A DNA stretch of 64,000 nt from Clytia hemisphaerica (GCA_902728285.1 CACVBU010000292.1:2402660-2466659); one strand, 5' to 3'. Shown: positions 10,913-24,206, numbered from the stretch's first letter. Made by a program: numbers and translations. The notes: a model not told the origin generated them from the letters alone.

Positions 10913-12721
10913 TGTTTAGCCTTTGTAAACAGACTGGTATGAACTTTTCAAGTTTTTGCTGGATTCTGTAAGTGATTTTTTTTTAAATTTTGTATCGTTT
11001 TCTTGAATCCTGTCATTATTCGTGGTATGGTGGTATAGTGGCATTCAGTGTTTCGTAACAGCTATCCAAAGGCTTTTCATTCTGCTGAGGTGGCTATTAG
11101 GGAAACACATTTTTCTGTTTCCAACAATTTTTATGGTTTTTGGCAGTTAGATGTGGATTTGAAATCTGTTTAATTCTGTGTCCGTTCAGTTCGCTCATTT
11201 GTTCGTTAGTTTTTGTTTTTTGTTCGCTCGTTTGTTAATTTAGCCCATGGCTGTATTTTTAGATATGAAAAAAATAATGAATGATTTTGTAATTGTAGAT
11301 AGCTTTAGTTTTTTTGTAGCCATGTTTCTATCATGAATTCTTTTGTGAAAGTCACTTTCTCTCCATCTTGATGGCCCCTGAGTGATTTTCTATAATCGAT
11401 TGATCAATTTTTCCCAATTTCAGTTGTGAAATATTTTTTACACACGCATATACACACCCTTGAGATTTCAACAGAAAGAAAAGTTCTTCTCAGATATTCA
11501 TTAAAAGAGCTTGCATGTTTGGGAGGAGATTTCATCACTTTGAAATCCTCTCACTGAGTTTGAACTGCGCTTTTAAATGATTATAGGGCAAATTCTAATA
11601 GTGATTTTGAAAAAAGAACTAATTCTAAAGATGAAAATGTATTTTACATATATTTATTAGGTGAAAGTTTAGAATTTTTTTTCTTCAGAATATTTTTGTG
11701 ATATTTGACTTCTAAAATTTTATGGCCTTCATTTTTAAAGGTCTTTCAATTTTTATAACGAAAAGATATAAATTTCCAGCATTTCAAAACACAGAATATT
11801 TCGCACTGTTTGACTAAAATCCAAGAACCTTTTAAAATTATCCCAAAAATATATTTTCTTAAATCTGGATACTTTTCTGAAGATCATCATCGCCCTGATA
11901 ATGTTTTTTTTTGCAAAGTATATTTTTATTAGAGCCTAAGGACGTTTTTGGTATACATGATATGCATCACTGCAATGTTTTCGGTATCACACCATAGAAC
12001 CAACAGCTGATTGGTTGTATGTGACGTAAAATTAGTCAATACGTCACCTACAAACAATCAGCTATTGGGTTCGTGATGCAGTGTAAGAATAGAAGACATC
12101 GCAATGCTGCATATCATGAATAGCGAATTTCGACAACGTTATTATAAATCTATTCAATCGTTTCTCGTCAGTTTTGTGGGTAATCTCTGGTATATGTTTT
12201 CCTCGGGTCTCTGTTTGTTATTTGTTTTCGAGGGAATTTATTCAAGGTCTAAGATAAACATACTCTCATAACAAAAAGGAATGTTAAAAAAAAGACCTTT
12301 TATGTTGAATGGTTATTTTTACATAATTTTCATATTTTTTTGTACAAATTATTTCATAAAGTAAAAATTTTCGTCGACTATTTACATCAATACAAATAAA
12401 AAAACTTGATATGTAAAAAGTGGGTTAGTATGAAAAAGTGGTGGCTAAATAACTTCAATAAAAATCATAAAACGAAATAAATAAAATTTGAAATTTTATA
12501 AGTGAAATAAAATAAAACTATATAATAGTCATTTAAACAAATAATGCACTTAGTGCTGAAAACACTGTGAGTGACAGAGCATATTTTATGTTGAGAACTA
12601 GATCTGAAATATCTTCAATAATCCCGACAGTAATGTACTAACATAGGGATAGTTCTAAGCTTTTGCGAAAAGAGGAACTAGAAAATCAAACAATCACTTG
12701 AAAAACATTTTTCTAAAAATA
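10913..12721. other. Region between the convergent carrier and MARCH genes
   Basis: AT-rich, with no supported gene. It must contain the 3' untranslated ends of both genes. Several AATAAA words on the plus strand (for example near 12395 and 12475) could serve the carrier, but none can be chosen. The only structured element is the palindromic block at 11956-12118. Confidence 0.5.
11956..12118. repeat. 163-bp imperfect palindrome (foldback MITE remnant)
   Basis: CATGATATGCAT at the left pairs with GCATATCATG at the right. The inner arms pair through CAGCTGATTGGTTGTA...GTGACGTA and TACGTCACCTACAAACAATC. If the carrier 3' UTR extends this far it would be a large hairpin in the transcript. Confidence 0.6.
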
Positions 12722-15700
12722 TCATACTGTTGCTTTGCTACCATCTTGATTATTTGCACATGTGCATTCCATATCTTCAATTTCCATAGCAACATTATCA
12801 ATGCCCATCGAATCATCCGGTACCGCATTCAAATTATTATTGTCTTCTTGTAAACTAGATGAGGAGGCTTCGGCGCATACTTCAATCGGTGCCGTCAATT
12901 TCGTCTCAATATTAATCACAAAAGGTTCGTTTTTATTGGACGTTAAGATATTATTCGTTGGTGTCTTGCAATCACCCTTCTTAACTTGATGCTTAAAGTT
13001 TTTTAGACTATCAGCCCGCCCATAAATACGCCATACCTTATTAACGGATAATAACGCCCTCCAGTAGCGGCGTGAATACTCCACGCACCCACAGCAGTAG
13101 AAAAAATAGAACACAGCAACGGCGCATACGGTGTATAACGTAACACAAACGGGAGCGATACAACCTTGCGTAGCAATCCACGTGATCATTCCGGTGAAAA
13201 CGATCATGATGAGGAAATATAAACCGAATAAGTAGACGATGAAATCACAACCGCTGTCCGGTAAACGCCACTAAAAAGAAAGAAAAAAAATTAATTTTGA
13301 GTCTCTGATTTTATATCTTAACATACGGTAAAATGAGATTACAAGTGACTGTATACCATTTGTTGACCATGGATTTACTTTACTTTATTTTGTGTAAGAA
13401 TTAGTTTTTCGCAAGATTATTCTTTATGGAACATTCCATTTTCTTTCGAGTAAATTTCTTATTCTGATGTAAAGTTTTTCATTGAATTCTATTTTATTTA
13501 GTTATATAACTGGTCCTTAATGAAAAGGTATTAGGTGCGTGGTAAGAGCCTCCCTTCTTTTAACACTTTTTCAGCTTCTTACTCAAAACAGATGAAAAAG
13601 GGTAATATTTTCTACCCTTTTCTCCTCCGCTTCTGGCTCCTTAAAACCTTGCGAAAGGGAAGGTTTTCTTGCATACGTTTGAAAACGTGGGTTTTGGTGT
13701 TTTTGAATCCTTCTTCTTTTTGGTACATTATCCAAATGCCACACATACCACGCATTTCTTTGTAGCTTCTTATAAATTATTCAGATCTTTTTTGGGGGAT
13801 GTTTTAAGTTCTTCCTTCGTTACCCTAGTTTTCCACATTTTAATCTTTGCTTAAAATTAAGCTAACTAGAGGCCGGTCTCCACTTTCGCGCGACATGAGC
13901 AAAAACTTTTGACGTTTTTGTAAGGTCATTGGTCGGTTGAAAAATGAAGCAATTCCATTGGTCGAAATTGACGTAACGGATGATAAAAGTAGAACTTCCT
14001 TCAACTTTTTTTTGTTCGCGCGAAACTTTTTTATGACGTAATCTTTTCTTCAGGCAAAAAAGGTTAAGAAAAAAACTGTCGCTCATTTCGCGCGAAAGTG
14101 GAGACCGGCCTTAGGTCACGTAGTTCTTAAAATTGCCCTCGTTTTGCATTTTTAAGCCTCATTATTGCAATGAAAAGAAATGATTCTATAATTTAGTTCT
14201 TGCAAAAATCAGTTCTTACATCCTAGAAGGAAGTGGATCTGATATTGACTCAATAAAAATTCCTTTCATTACCCTATAAGACAACCATTTAAAAAAAGGC
14301 TAGGATTTTAAATTTACGGAAACTCTCAATTTCAAATTCTCGAAACTTGATTTGTGTTTTAACTTTGTTTACCACTGATTATCACCTATGTGCTAAGACA
14401 GTTTGATTTTCAATGTGCTTCTAATCCAATCAGTTCTTTCCTTGTTTGTTTGTGTTGAGAGAGATATCTGGGATGGTCTGATGCTATCGTACTCTAATCC
14501 TTTGGTGAAAAGCTTGCTAATGTTGACTTATCCTACAAGAGGAAGTCTATGTATGACCTTGACTTCCAATATGTATGGTCGTATGATCACATCTCCGATT
14601 CCCCTTATAAGCTTTTTTTTATAAGAACGAACTATATAAGAACATCAGGCTTCGATGTCCAAAATATTATAAAGAACAAGTTAAAAACACCACCGCCTAT
14701 TTTCTTTAAAAAATGGACAGAAATATTCACAAAATGGTAAAAATAAGAACAAGTTAAGAACATTTTTAGGCTTAAAACTCAAAAACTTAAGAACATCTGA
14801 AGGCTTTCAAATATTTTGAATGTTCTTATAAAAAACACGTGTAAATCCTATTGTTCCCAGCTAGGATAGTGGGATAGTTTTGAACTGCAATTTTTTCCAG
14901 TGGGATTGAAATTGTAGGGCATTTTTCCCGTTGGGAACAAAACTTTGACCAAATTTTGGAGGCGAGATCATGTGAGATATTTTTAGAGAAACTCTAAACT
15001 CTAGAAGATTCTATATCCACTATCGTCTATCTTTTAAGGTATTTTTTTGAAATCTGCAGGAAAATATTTTGAAATGTTGTGCTCGTACGCCATTAACACT
15101 TAGGTATATATTTGAACAAATAACTTTAAAGTTTACTTTGTGAGTTACTGTAATGAAAAGGATCTTATTCTTCTGGTGAGATTTCGTAAAAGTGGATCGA
15201 TATTTCAGTTCAAGTGATTTTCTTGTTGTGAACAAGTATAATACTTGAAATCGTTTTTATTTGAATAAAATATTGACTTTTTGTTTTTGTCTTGAAAAAC
15301 AAATGATAATATAATGTGAGTAGGAGGATTTTCGAAATCTCCTCTTGATGAATAATACGAATCCCAACGAAATATTTCTATTTCAGCAAAGATTAGACTT
15401 TAAAGGAATTTTTCCGTATTTCGTAGGCGTCTGAAATAAGTTTCTTTCCAATTATATTCTAGTTAGACGACTCTTGAAGTATAATGGGTAGTCATCCCAT
15501 AGATTTTTGTCGCGCTGTTCAGGGACCAATTTGTTTTTCAGCTTTCATATTATAGCATTGAAATGACTTTTCTTTTTCGCAATTATTACTGATTGACAAA
15601 AGCAAATTTTGACCACAATAGAATTTTTATGGCACGATATTAAGAAAACCACGCGTAGCCATTTTCTCTAACAAGCTTCTATTAAATTTGATTTTACTTC

Positions 15701-16699
15701 AATCAAAAACCATTTTTAAAAAGCCGAAAATGGCATTTTATAATTTTACTCCTGACGATGAATAAATTTTAACGACGACCCTCTGATTGGAGCTCTGATA
15801 CAAAGCTAAAATTATTTTTTTTAAGTTTTCACCAACTCACATTTCACATACTTAGTTATTTAGAGATGACGAGATTTAACACGACAACGCCCGGTTTTTA
15901 CCTGTAGTAACAATTTAGAGAAAACATTTTAAAATTTGCCAAACTGGAGTATTTCCGTAGAAAACATTTCGTAATAAATATCATGAATTGTTAGGCCCCT
16001 CTGAAAAAATAGAATAAAAAAATAATTTTTCGAATAACGACATACCTCTTGAAAAGGTTTGAATCCGATAGGTTTGACATTGACATTTCCAAGACAAACT
16101 TCACACGACTTTTTACTGGATTTGAAAAACCATTTCAACATACAACTTTCATGAGCATATTTTGTAGATCCTGAACATTTACATGGTGCTATCAAGTCCC
16201 CTTGGTCTATATTATCCAAACAGATCCGACATGTACGTTCACTTGCTGTAGCGCTAATGGTGGTTGTGGTTGATTTAGCGGGACTTGGTTGCTCGCTACA
16301 GCCATCCAGATTATCAACAGAAATTTGTAATTGACTCAGAGTATCATCTTTTGAAAGTTCATGCATAATGTTCCTATTGCATTTCTCGCACTGTCCATCT
16401 ACCAAATCTGCTTCCAACACCTTCCGACATGTACCACAATAAGTTGTTGTGGAGAATTTGAAACTTCCATTTCGATCTTGTTGACAACCTCGATTCTCTT
16501 TGCATTCCTCAAAATCCTCGTTTTTTGTCGTTGACAAGTCGTTGAAAGTTGGTTTACACTCGGTACTGTTTTCGTCACATTTTTGTGTACTTTCGGCTTT
16601 AATTTTCTCGCTGCATTTCAACGTTTCAGTATTACATTCTTGTAAAGAGGTCACGTCAATAACGACAATTTTTTCGTTGGACGACATTTCTCTTTTCAC
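12722..16699 (-). CDS. MARCH-type RING-CH membrane E3 ubiquitin ligase, two exons
   Basis: Exon 1 (16699-16046, 218 codons) and exon 2 (13270-12722) join in phase 0 to give 400 aa. The RING-CH domain has the C4HC3 order at C157, C160, C173, C175, H183, C186, C199 and C202, with the usual HESCMLKWF text. Exon 2 opens with two hydrophobic segments (about residues 226-249 and 254-280), then a basic, Ser/Asn-rich and acidic cytosolic tail. This is the standard MARCH plan: a ligase in endosomal or plasma membranes that ubiquitinates membrane proteins and changes their trafficking. Unusually, a second Cys pair set (C88xxC91 and C104xxC107) forms a possible zinc ribbon before the RING. The N-terminal 80 residues are low complexity. 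I cannot assign the paralogue number. The 2.8-kb intron carries a MITE and two repeat fragments. Confidence 0.88.
13870..14111. mobile_element. MITE in the MARCH intron, TAG target duplication
   Basis: Perfect or near-perfect TIRs AGGCCGGTCTCCACTTTCGC at the left and the reverse complement at the right, with the CGCGCGA word next to each. Flanked by TAG on both sides (13867-13869 and 14112-14114). The 242-bp length and 3-bp duplication fit a PIF/Harbinger-like MITE, although that superfamily prefers TWA targets. No coding capacity. Confidence 0.75.
14615..14840. repeat. Dispersed AGAAC-rich repeat, copy 1
   Basis: It begins TTTTTTATAAGAACGAACTA and includes AGGCTTCGATG, then repeated AAGTTAAGAACAT words, and ends ATGTTCTTATAAAAAA, making short inverted ends. 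It is the same family as 22425-22605. Confidence 0.55.
14855..14970. repeat. Partial copy of the CCCAGTGGGATTGAAATT repeat family
   Basis: It contains CCAGTGGGATTGAAATTGTA and TTCCCGTTGGGAACAAAA, matching the interior of the elements at 21678-21957 and 41425-41695. The ends are missing. Confidence 0.5.
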
Positions 16700-19600
16700 T
16701 CAATAAGCCACACCACAGTTCATTCACAGTGTTATACTAATCGATCCCCTTCCAAAAATGTTTTTTAAACTTTTTATATGTGAACTTCAAACTAGAAAAA
16801 ATAAAAAAAGAATAAATAAAGAAAGAGAAAAAATCAATCAATAAAACATTGCTGGTCCGAATCTTTTTGGTGATCAAGAAAAATGAAGATGAAAAATGTG
16901 GTCTTTTCTTTCCAGTCCTCTCTTTTTAACTAATGTAACTTCTTACTGAAATGTGTTTTTTTTTCAATCACTCACTCTTAGTTCAACACCATCTGATTGG
17001 CGTAGACAATATTATCTTCTACAATACTAACACTTTCTTATTTTTCTTTCTTCACATTATTTTGTCAGATAACTTTTATCCGTATCTGTGTCCACTAAGC
17101 TGTTAAGCGTCCAACTAACAACAAAGAATAAACATTATCTTAAACTCTGCTTTTCATCAAAAATTAAACTTCTTTGAAACACCTCCTCCTTGACTCTATA
17201 GCTTCTCTAAAGCAAGCCGTGATTTGTTTTATCACAAGACAAAAGCCGTGCGCTCTCTATTTTCGTAATCTAATTTCTATTCAACTCTAATATCCATGCA
17301 GTCATTAGCAGTCGATTCCCTATTGGATCTTAGTAATAAGTTTAATTGCCGATATAATGACTTAAAACGTATTTATCTGCTTAGCAACGAACGTTGATGA
17401 TGGAATTCTTTAGAAACCGCACAACATGCAAGCACTGCGTCAAAGAGATCACTGTTCCAAATTTGATTAGTCATAAAATAATCAACTTTTAATCAAATCA
17501 ATTATATTGAACCATACATTAACAAACCTCCCAAGGGTGTCTTTAAACCCTTCCTGTGGGTTTTAACAATGCAGCGGTTTCAATTTGCGCTTTAACATTT
17601 AAAAACCACATTAATTGAGTTTCGCAGGTCAGCGTGGTCATTGTTCGATGACGCCAACGGTCAATTACAATTAGTTCATGTTCTTTGAAAAGATGAGCAA
17701 CTTTTTCCACGTACAAAATCTACAAATTTGACAAAATTTGTTTTGCCCAATTTGATTGATTTTGAACCCATATAATCGAAAATCCTTTCGAAAGACGAAA
17801 AATTGACCCTGTCATAATATTTTTGGAAATTTGATGGGTGAGGTGAAAGGAATCCTTGTAACCGACTCTTGCTTGATCACCTCTCCCTGGTTGAGACAGC
17901 CTCACTAAGAGCTTTACTTGTGGTCAGACCTAACCCTATCGCCCGCCCTTTAATATATTTTCATCTTATGAATAGGTTAGGTATAACAAGATAGTCAGAT
18001 TGGTCCCGTGAAAAGTAAGAACGAAAATTTAACCCGAATTCTTTCATCTGCCGTACTTCCCGCGCGGACGAAAACTGTAATTGACTGCTTTTTATGTTGG
18101 TCATTCTTCCTCCCTGATGTTAGTGACATATTGATAACATTTCTCAGAAATCTCTTCCCTCTACTTTCACTTCCCATACCGAAGTAAAGTACGAACCAGC
18201 AGAATAATTCTAAGAATTGAAATCACATGGCATCAAAATGTTCCATCTTACATAATTTGAAACTTTCAATCGCAAACCTGTTGTTTCTTACCTATTAATG
18301 GCTTCCTCGGACACTTTCCTACAAGCATACTAGACGATGTTATCGTCCGTGTCACAGTGATAGTAAAGGCGGGAAAATATGGCGGTATGGCGTTATAGCG
18401 GTTTACGGGAAAATTATCGGCGCGAGAGTTTTAAAGGCAACTCTACCGCCTGTAAAGTCTTGTCAGCAAAAAAAACCCGTTTGCGAATTTTCTTCGGCTT
18501 TCTTAGATAGTGATTCGTTTTAGACTATAGTGAACAAGCATACATGTTGCTTATCAACACTTTCTACTTTACAAATAATATTACACATGAAATTAACCAC
18601 GTGGACTCTCCACAACTCGACTCTCTGTAACTCAGATTTTTCCATAACACCAACATGCTTTCCTCTGTCCAACTTCTGTCCTTCAAAAAAAAAATACAAG
18701 CCTTTTCTACGATTATCCTTTTTCATTTTATTTACCGTACACACAAACATATAAATGTTTGTTCAGTTTTGAGAAGAAATCATATTAATCCAAGGTGAAT
18801 GTGGTTGTGGTATAAAACCAGCTTGATTTACCTTAGAGATTGAAACACTCATAAATACTTGCAAACATTTTTCACAGACACGAAGCAATGATTATATCGC
18901 TCACACAAGATCAATTTAAAAGAAATTTAAACACTTCATAAAAAAGTGAGAAGAAATCTTTAGCTGTTAAGAGTTATCCCTCTGACAGCGTAAATGATTA
19001 AGTTTAACATCTTAAGGAAAACAATATTCTCTTTCAAAAAAGGGTCAATCAAACTCCCTGGATAATCATTTAAATAAACTCTCGTTAAAAACCCTCGTAA
19101 GTTAAAATGATCCTTTTTACTAATCTTAAAGTCAATCCCTCTTGAGTCCAAGTTCTCAAAGATGCAGCTGTTATTTTCCAATATTAGAAATTTTCCCAGG
19201 AAAGCATCCTAGCTTGGGCTCGTGAGAGCGAAGAAATGTACCCTAATTAGCGGGGCATACCCGAACCCCGGGTCTGGCGTAAAACTTGATTGTCTACTTT
19301 GACACTACACTACACACTACACTCCATTATGCCATAGTATTGAAAGTCACCGTCATCAAGAAACTCTCACAGTTGACGTTCTTATATTCGATACACTATC
19401 CCTTATTCGATGAAAATCCAAGCCCCTCCTTGAAAATCCGCAGAGTCAGGGCGTTAGGGCGGTTTAAACGAAAAAATAGCGGCGTAAACACACCCACAAC
19501 TGTTTACTCCGCCCCGAACTGAATTCCATTTTCACAAATTTATCCCGCCTCCTGAATTATTTCCTTTTTCAGTGATAACGATAGGATCGTCTACCACATT

Positions 19601-20565
19601 ATCCAATCATTTGCGGCATTTCGTCTTGTATGTTCCTTGGTCTTACTTACCGCTTTTTATGCGGTTATCAACACTTCCGCAATCTCTTCAGAACTTTGGT
19701 CTTTTAGTCTCTTGACTTTTCATAAACAAGTTGATTGATTCAAACCTAAATTAGAATATACACTGCAACACCTAACTACTACCAAAACATTTTCAGTACT
19801 ATCTCTTACGAATCGTATCATACGATAATAACTACCATTGATGACGAACAAGTGAAGTCGTGAGAAATTTTTACAGTTGATTCTCATTCGTCAATCACCA
19901 TGTTACTCCTTTATAAAACATACGAAGCCTTTGGAACTGATGTTTAAACAATTATTAATAAGTTTGTAGGGCTGAACACCAAAAGACTCCTTTTATGGTC
20001 TTTCATTTCTGCTCGTCACTCTCCTCCATTGTGACAAAATTGTTCATCTACTATCATAAGCCTGCTAAGTGGATCTCGATGATGTAAAGAACTCAAGAAA
20101 ATCCCTCTGTAATGACACTTTACCGACAGCTCTCGGGAACAATTGAAACACAAAAACATCTTATGTTTTCTAAAGGGATCAATACTTTCATCAACTATAT
20201 CGCCGACTCATAGGCCACATAATGCGCTATAAGTCGCCGACAGAAAATAGTTTTTCACTCCTTTTTTATCATTTTTGTTCATTCATTCTATAGACTTATG
20301 TCACTCCTTGGTATTATGTATCTTTGTCGTTTTTCAAAGATAGTAAACCTTTCTATTAACTTCTTCAATTTGAGTATAATGTTGACTCTTGGTGAAGGTG
20401 AATGTAAACCTTCATCGTGAATTCGAGAAACACTACACATAACGGCTTAACTGCATTCACACTAGTCTGGGGTCCAATTCAGACTTTTCGATAGATGGCG
20501 CGATCAAGATTAACCTCACTGGGCACACTCCAGAGTTCAGCCAGGAGTATTCTCTAATCTACATT
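16700..20565. other. Gene-free interval upstream of MARCH
   Basis: It presumably contains the MARCH promoter and 5' UTR close to 16700, but no core element can be singled out. A slightly GC-richer patch with GGCGGTATGGCGTTATAGCG lies near 18380, and a CGGGGCATACCCGAACCCCG patch near 19240. Short open frames show no domain. I see no RNA gene. Confidence 0.45.
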
Positions 20566-20838
20566 GGGCTTTTCCAGAAAAAAATCGTGCACCCCTTGTT
20601 GAGGAGGTCCATTTCCATTCCAAGGGGGTAAGGTTTGAAATGCAGTGGAATTCCATAGGGGTAGACGAAAATCCGTCAAAAATAAGCGGAATTCCAAGGG
20701 GGTAATGATTAAAAATTTGTAAGAATTCAGAATTCCAGAGGGGTATGATCCTAAAATTGGCTGGAATTCCAAGGGGGTAGGTCACAAAAGGTTGGACCTC
20801 CTCAACAGGGGGTGCACGGTTTTTTTCTGGAAAAGCCC
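20566..20838. mobile_element. MITE with GGAATTCC-AAGGGGGTA array
   Basis: Inverted ends of about 47 bp: GGGCTTTTCCAGAAAAAAAT at the left, its complement CTGGAAAAGCCC at the right, continuing through GTGCACCCC...TTGAGGAGGTCC. Between them are five copies of a unit built on GGAATTCCAAGGGGGTA, some with the palindromic GAATTC core. ATT at both borders may be the target duplication. A 137-codon open frame crosses it by chance and is not a gene. Confidence 0.75.
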
Positions 20839-21677
20839 ATTTAGACCCGTAAGCGCATTCTTTATGTATAACTGCTAAAGCTACAAACAAACCGACACCA
20901 CTCACAAAGCCATCGAACCACCACCAAACCAGCCACACACCGAAACACACATCTTAGAACATTCTAGATTCAGTTTAATCAATAGTTCAAATAAATGAAC
21001 CAGTTCTTTTTACAACTATTGCGAATAAGGAAATAAATTCCGTACCTCTTTATATGAATGTTTTGATTACTTGATAACATAAATAAACAAATCACTAATA
21101 TCAACATGTTGACCAAGAGTTATGAACTGAATGATACTTCTTGTTTGGGAGATGTTACTATTATGTCTTCTCTATAAGAACTCTCTAAAGTTTCTGCCAG
21201 CTTTCTGGTGCAATTGATAGATCCAGATTCGATAATACCCCAGTATTTCTCATTCTTCATAATTTTATTGCTAAATATCTGGAGTATTAGGGATCCACGT
21301 TCCACTTGATTGACAGAAATGACAAAAGTTATTCTTCAGCTGATATGTATCTGGGAATTTGTTTTATTTTCCTTGTTCTTGTTCTAACAATCACGAAATC
21401 TAAATATTTTGTACATACCATCTTGTGATGTCACTTTGTTAGTTTGTTGACACTTTTGACACTTCTTGTATGTGTTTTGTATACACTGTAAACTATTTTT
21501 ATAGAACAATCTGTTTATTTTGTGTAGGATTTAATAAGGAAATAACGATACTGTATACTATGTAAACGTCCTTTACAGTGACAATTTGTCCAGGAATTTC
21601 TCGTGGTTAAGGATAGGAAAACTCCCAGAAAATAAGTAAATAAAGAAAAACCAAGAAAATAAGTAAATATAACAATT

Positions 21678-21957
21678 ACACCCCTGTCTCACAGCCCCGG
21701 TGGAACTTTTTTTCAGGGGGATAAAAATTCATATTGAAATCCAAATTGGGATAGAAATTCCTTTGTTCCAAGGTTAAAAATTCAGTGGCGATGGTTTTGA
21801 AGTGCAATTTTTAAACATTGAATTTCGAATGGGGAAGAAATAAAAGTTAATTTCCAAGTGGGGTATTTCTAAGGTATTTTCCCACCGGGAACGAAATTTT
21901 GTCAATCTTCTTTCCAGTGGGGCTGGGCTCCCAGTGAGTCTGTGATACTGGGGTATA
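21678..21957. repeat. CACCCCTGT...CACAG family element, copy 1
   Basis: The left end is ACACCCCTGTCTCACAG followed by CCCCGGTGG. The right end is GTCTGTGATACTGGGGTATA, forming imperfect TIRs. Internal units are CCAATGGGGATAGAAATT-like and repeat five or six times with drift. A second full copy is at 41425-41695, a partial copy at 14855-14970, and a solo end at 24535-24572. Confidence 0.65.
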
Positions 21958-22424
21958 CAATTAGTAGCGAAAGATCAGAGAACGTGTGATGCTAATAGAT
22001 TGCTAAAGATTATCTTCTAGAAAAATAATCCTTTCTTCTTAGGCATTTTCTCTCAAAGGTCGACCTTATTAAATGTATTTGTAACAAACATTCTTTACAT
22101 TCCAAAAGTTTTGACATGTTGGTTAATCTGAAAATTAGAGAGGATTACTGCTCAGGCACCTTAAGGTAGATTTGTAAATTAACACAACATTTGGCCCGGA
22201 TTAGCGGATTTCTAAATATTAAAAGTTATTGTATTTCGATTTTTTCTCAGTCACTCCAAAGCAACTCCTTTATTTTGGACCCAGTCAGACCAACCTATAT
22301 TAGCCTCTGATTTCCCTATAAAAACATTCTCTTCATTTGAGAAAAACAAATTTTTAACTCGTTAAAGTTTCTACCACGTAGTGTGGATACCGGTATTATC
22401 GTACACATTAGTTTTCACAAGAAC

Positions 22425-22605
22425 AAACTATAAAAGAACTATATAGCTTCGATGAACAATATATTAAGAACGAAAAAAATTCTTAAGAAATTGCATAAAG
22501 ATAATGAAAATCAGGATATTTTAAGAATATTCTTGGCTTAAATCGCAAAAAGTTAAGAACATATCCAAAAGATTCTAAAAGTTTTGAACGTTCGTATAAA
22601 AAGGC
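22425..22605. repeat. Dispersed AGAAC-rich repeat, copy 2
   Basis: It contains AGAACAAACTATAAAAGAAC, AGCTTCGATG, then TAAGAACAT words, and ends CGTTCGTATAAAAA. It aligns in order with 14615-14840. Confidence 0.55.
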
Positions 22606-23881
22606 GTATTACTGTATACTGCGTACAAGAATGAATAAACTCCACTATCACTGTTTCAGTACGTATACCTGTTGAATCTATATCAAGACTGTCTGTTGTG
22701 TCTGTAGAAACCACCTTACCTTTACCACTCACAATAGATAACCAACTTTTTTTCAAATACTTCTGTATCTGCACAGTGATCTACTTGAGCTATTTCCCTC
22801 ACAGCATGCTACTACCAATCAGCAAACAGTAATGATCTGCATGGCATATCCTTATTAAAGTAATTAAGTCATTTTGTTAAAACTAATTAAATCTTACTTA
22901 AACTTGATTACTTCAACCTGCCATTTGTTGAGAAAACATGAACGACTAAGCAACAACACAGGTAGCCGATTTCTCAAATAAAGAAGGGCATAGCTTAAAA
23001 ACTCTAATCCTTTTATCTCATTTTTCATCTACCGTTATCATTCTACATCCTAGCCACAGAAATCAGATATCACAGAACCTTCACCACGCATGTTTCTAAA
23101 CCACTATATTTTCACTGTATTTCCTCTAAACCTTCCCTACAATCTCATATTTTTTGTGTCCTTATTTTCACAGTATTGTCTACCAGCAACTTTATCAACG
23201 TATAAATCAACTCCTATTTTGTCTTGTTTATGTAACTGGATAACCTACTTTCCTTTTCAAACGATAAAGCTACTTTATCCACTCATCACATCACTGTCTG
23301 TATCAGGCTGAAAAGTTCTCCTGGTATGTACACTAAGGTTCCTAATAAACAGCCCCTCCTATTTGTTATAATTTTTGGATTCTTTTTCAACATCTCGTTG
23401 GCCTTATTTAGGACACCTTCCCCTTTTTTATAAATTTCTTGAAAGTATTCTTAGTTTATCTGGCACTTAAGAGTATGAACGATACATTCCAGATTCACCA
23501 CAAATGTAGAAAATAGAAAAAAACCAACGATTTCTTTCGAGTCCAACAATCTTTTTCACTCTTTACTATTGACATTCAGATACTGTAGTATGTAGCATTC
23601 CCTTTCATATTCTCTCTCATGAAGAGGCTGTTCAGCTTAGGAACAGGTGCAATTTTTGTGCATTCTTCAAGAAAGAAAATCAAAAACCTCTTTCAGTGGT
23701 TTCGCAATAAAAATTTGCATCGTAGTCTTTTTCTATTTCCCCAGCTGGCACACAACGTTGTTTTAACGTTCAAATAACGTTATTTGGACGTTATGAATTT
23801 CACATGGACGTTGTTTTGCCGTCTGGGTTGAGTGTCTAAAGTTAAAACGTTCGGCTTACTTCTGGTATGTATATATCTCAT

Positions 23882-24206
23882 CGGCCCTTTTTACGCCGGC
23901 CCTTATTGGCGTTATTTTTGGGCTCGTGGCGTAATAAGGGCCAGCATAAAAAGGGCCAAAATTTAGCAATTTTTACCTGAAAGCAGCGTTAATTTTTGAC
24001 CATTTTTTCTCGTTTTAAGGATTTTAAGCATGATAAAAAGATTAAAACTATCCATTTTTTACTCTATATCCAAAACTTCACGAAAATCAATGATTTTCAA
24101 TGGAATTTTCCACAGTTTACTGTAAGATGACATTTTAGTTTCAATTTTAGTTAATACTTACTGTTTTGAAGCCGAATAAGTGCAAGCGTAAAAAAGGTCG
24201 ATAACG
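23882..24206. mobile_element. Small TIR element with an extra end hairpin
   Basis: The left end CGGCCCTTTTTACGCCGGCC is inverted both at 23925-23957 (making a 75-bp hairpin at the left end) and, more diverged, at the right end GCGTAAAAAAGGTCG near 24192-24206. No frame. The outer right border is less certain than the left hairpin. Confidence 0.5.

Larger units (their letters stand above)
20839..23881. other. Gene-free AT-rich interval with two dispersed repeats
   Basis: It holds the repeats at 21678-21957 and 22425-22605 and, near 23755-23830, a patch of AACGTT/GGACGTT words with inverted symmetry (AATAACGTTATT). No exon-like open frame with a recognisable domain was found. Confidence 0.45.

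Noticed and set aside
20600-20800. Regularly spaced repeats that might suggest a CRISPR array
   Set aside because: Eukaryotic context, irregular spacing, palindromic units inside a TIR element, no cas genes.
20537-20950. 137-codon minus-strand open frame
   Set aside because: It coincides with the MITE at 20566-20838. Its repeated Pro-Leu-Gly-Ile-Pro text is the translated array.
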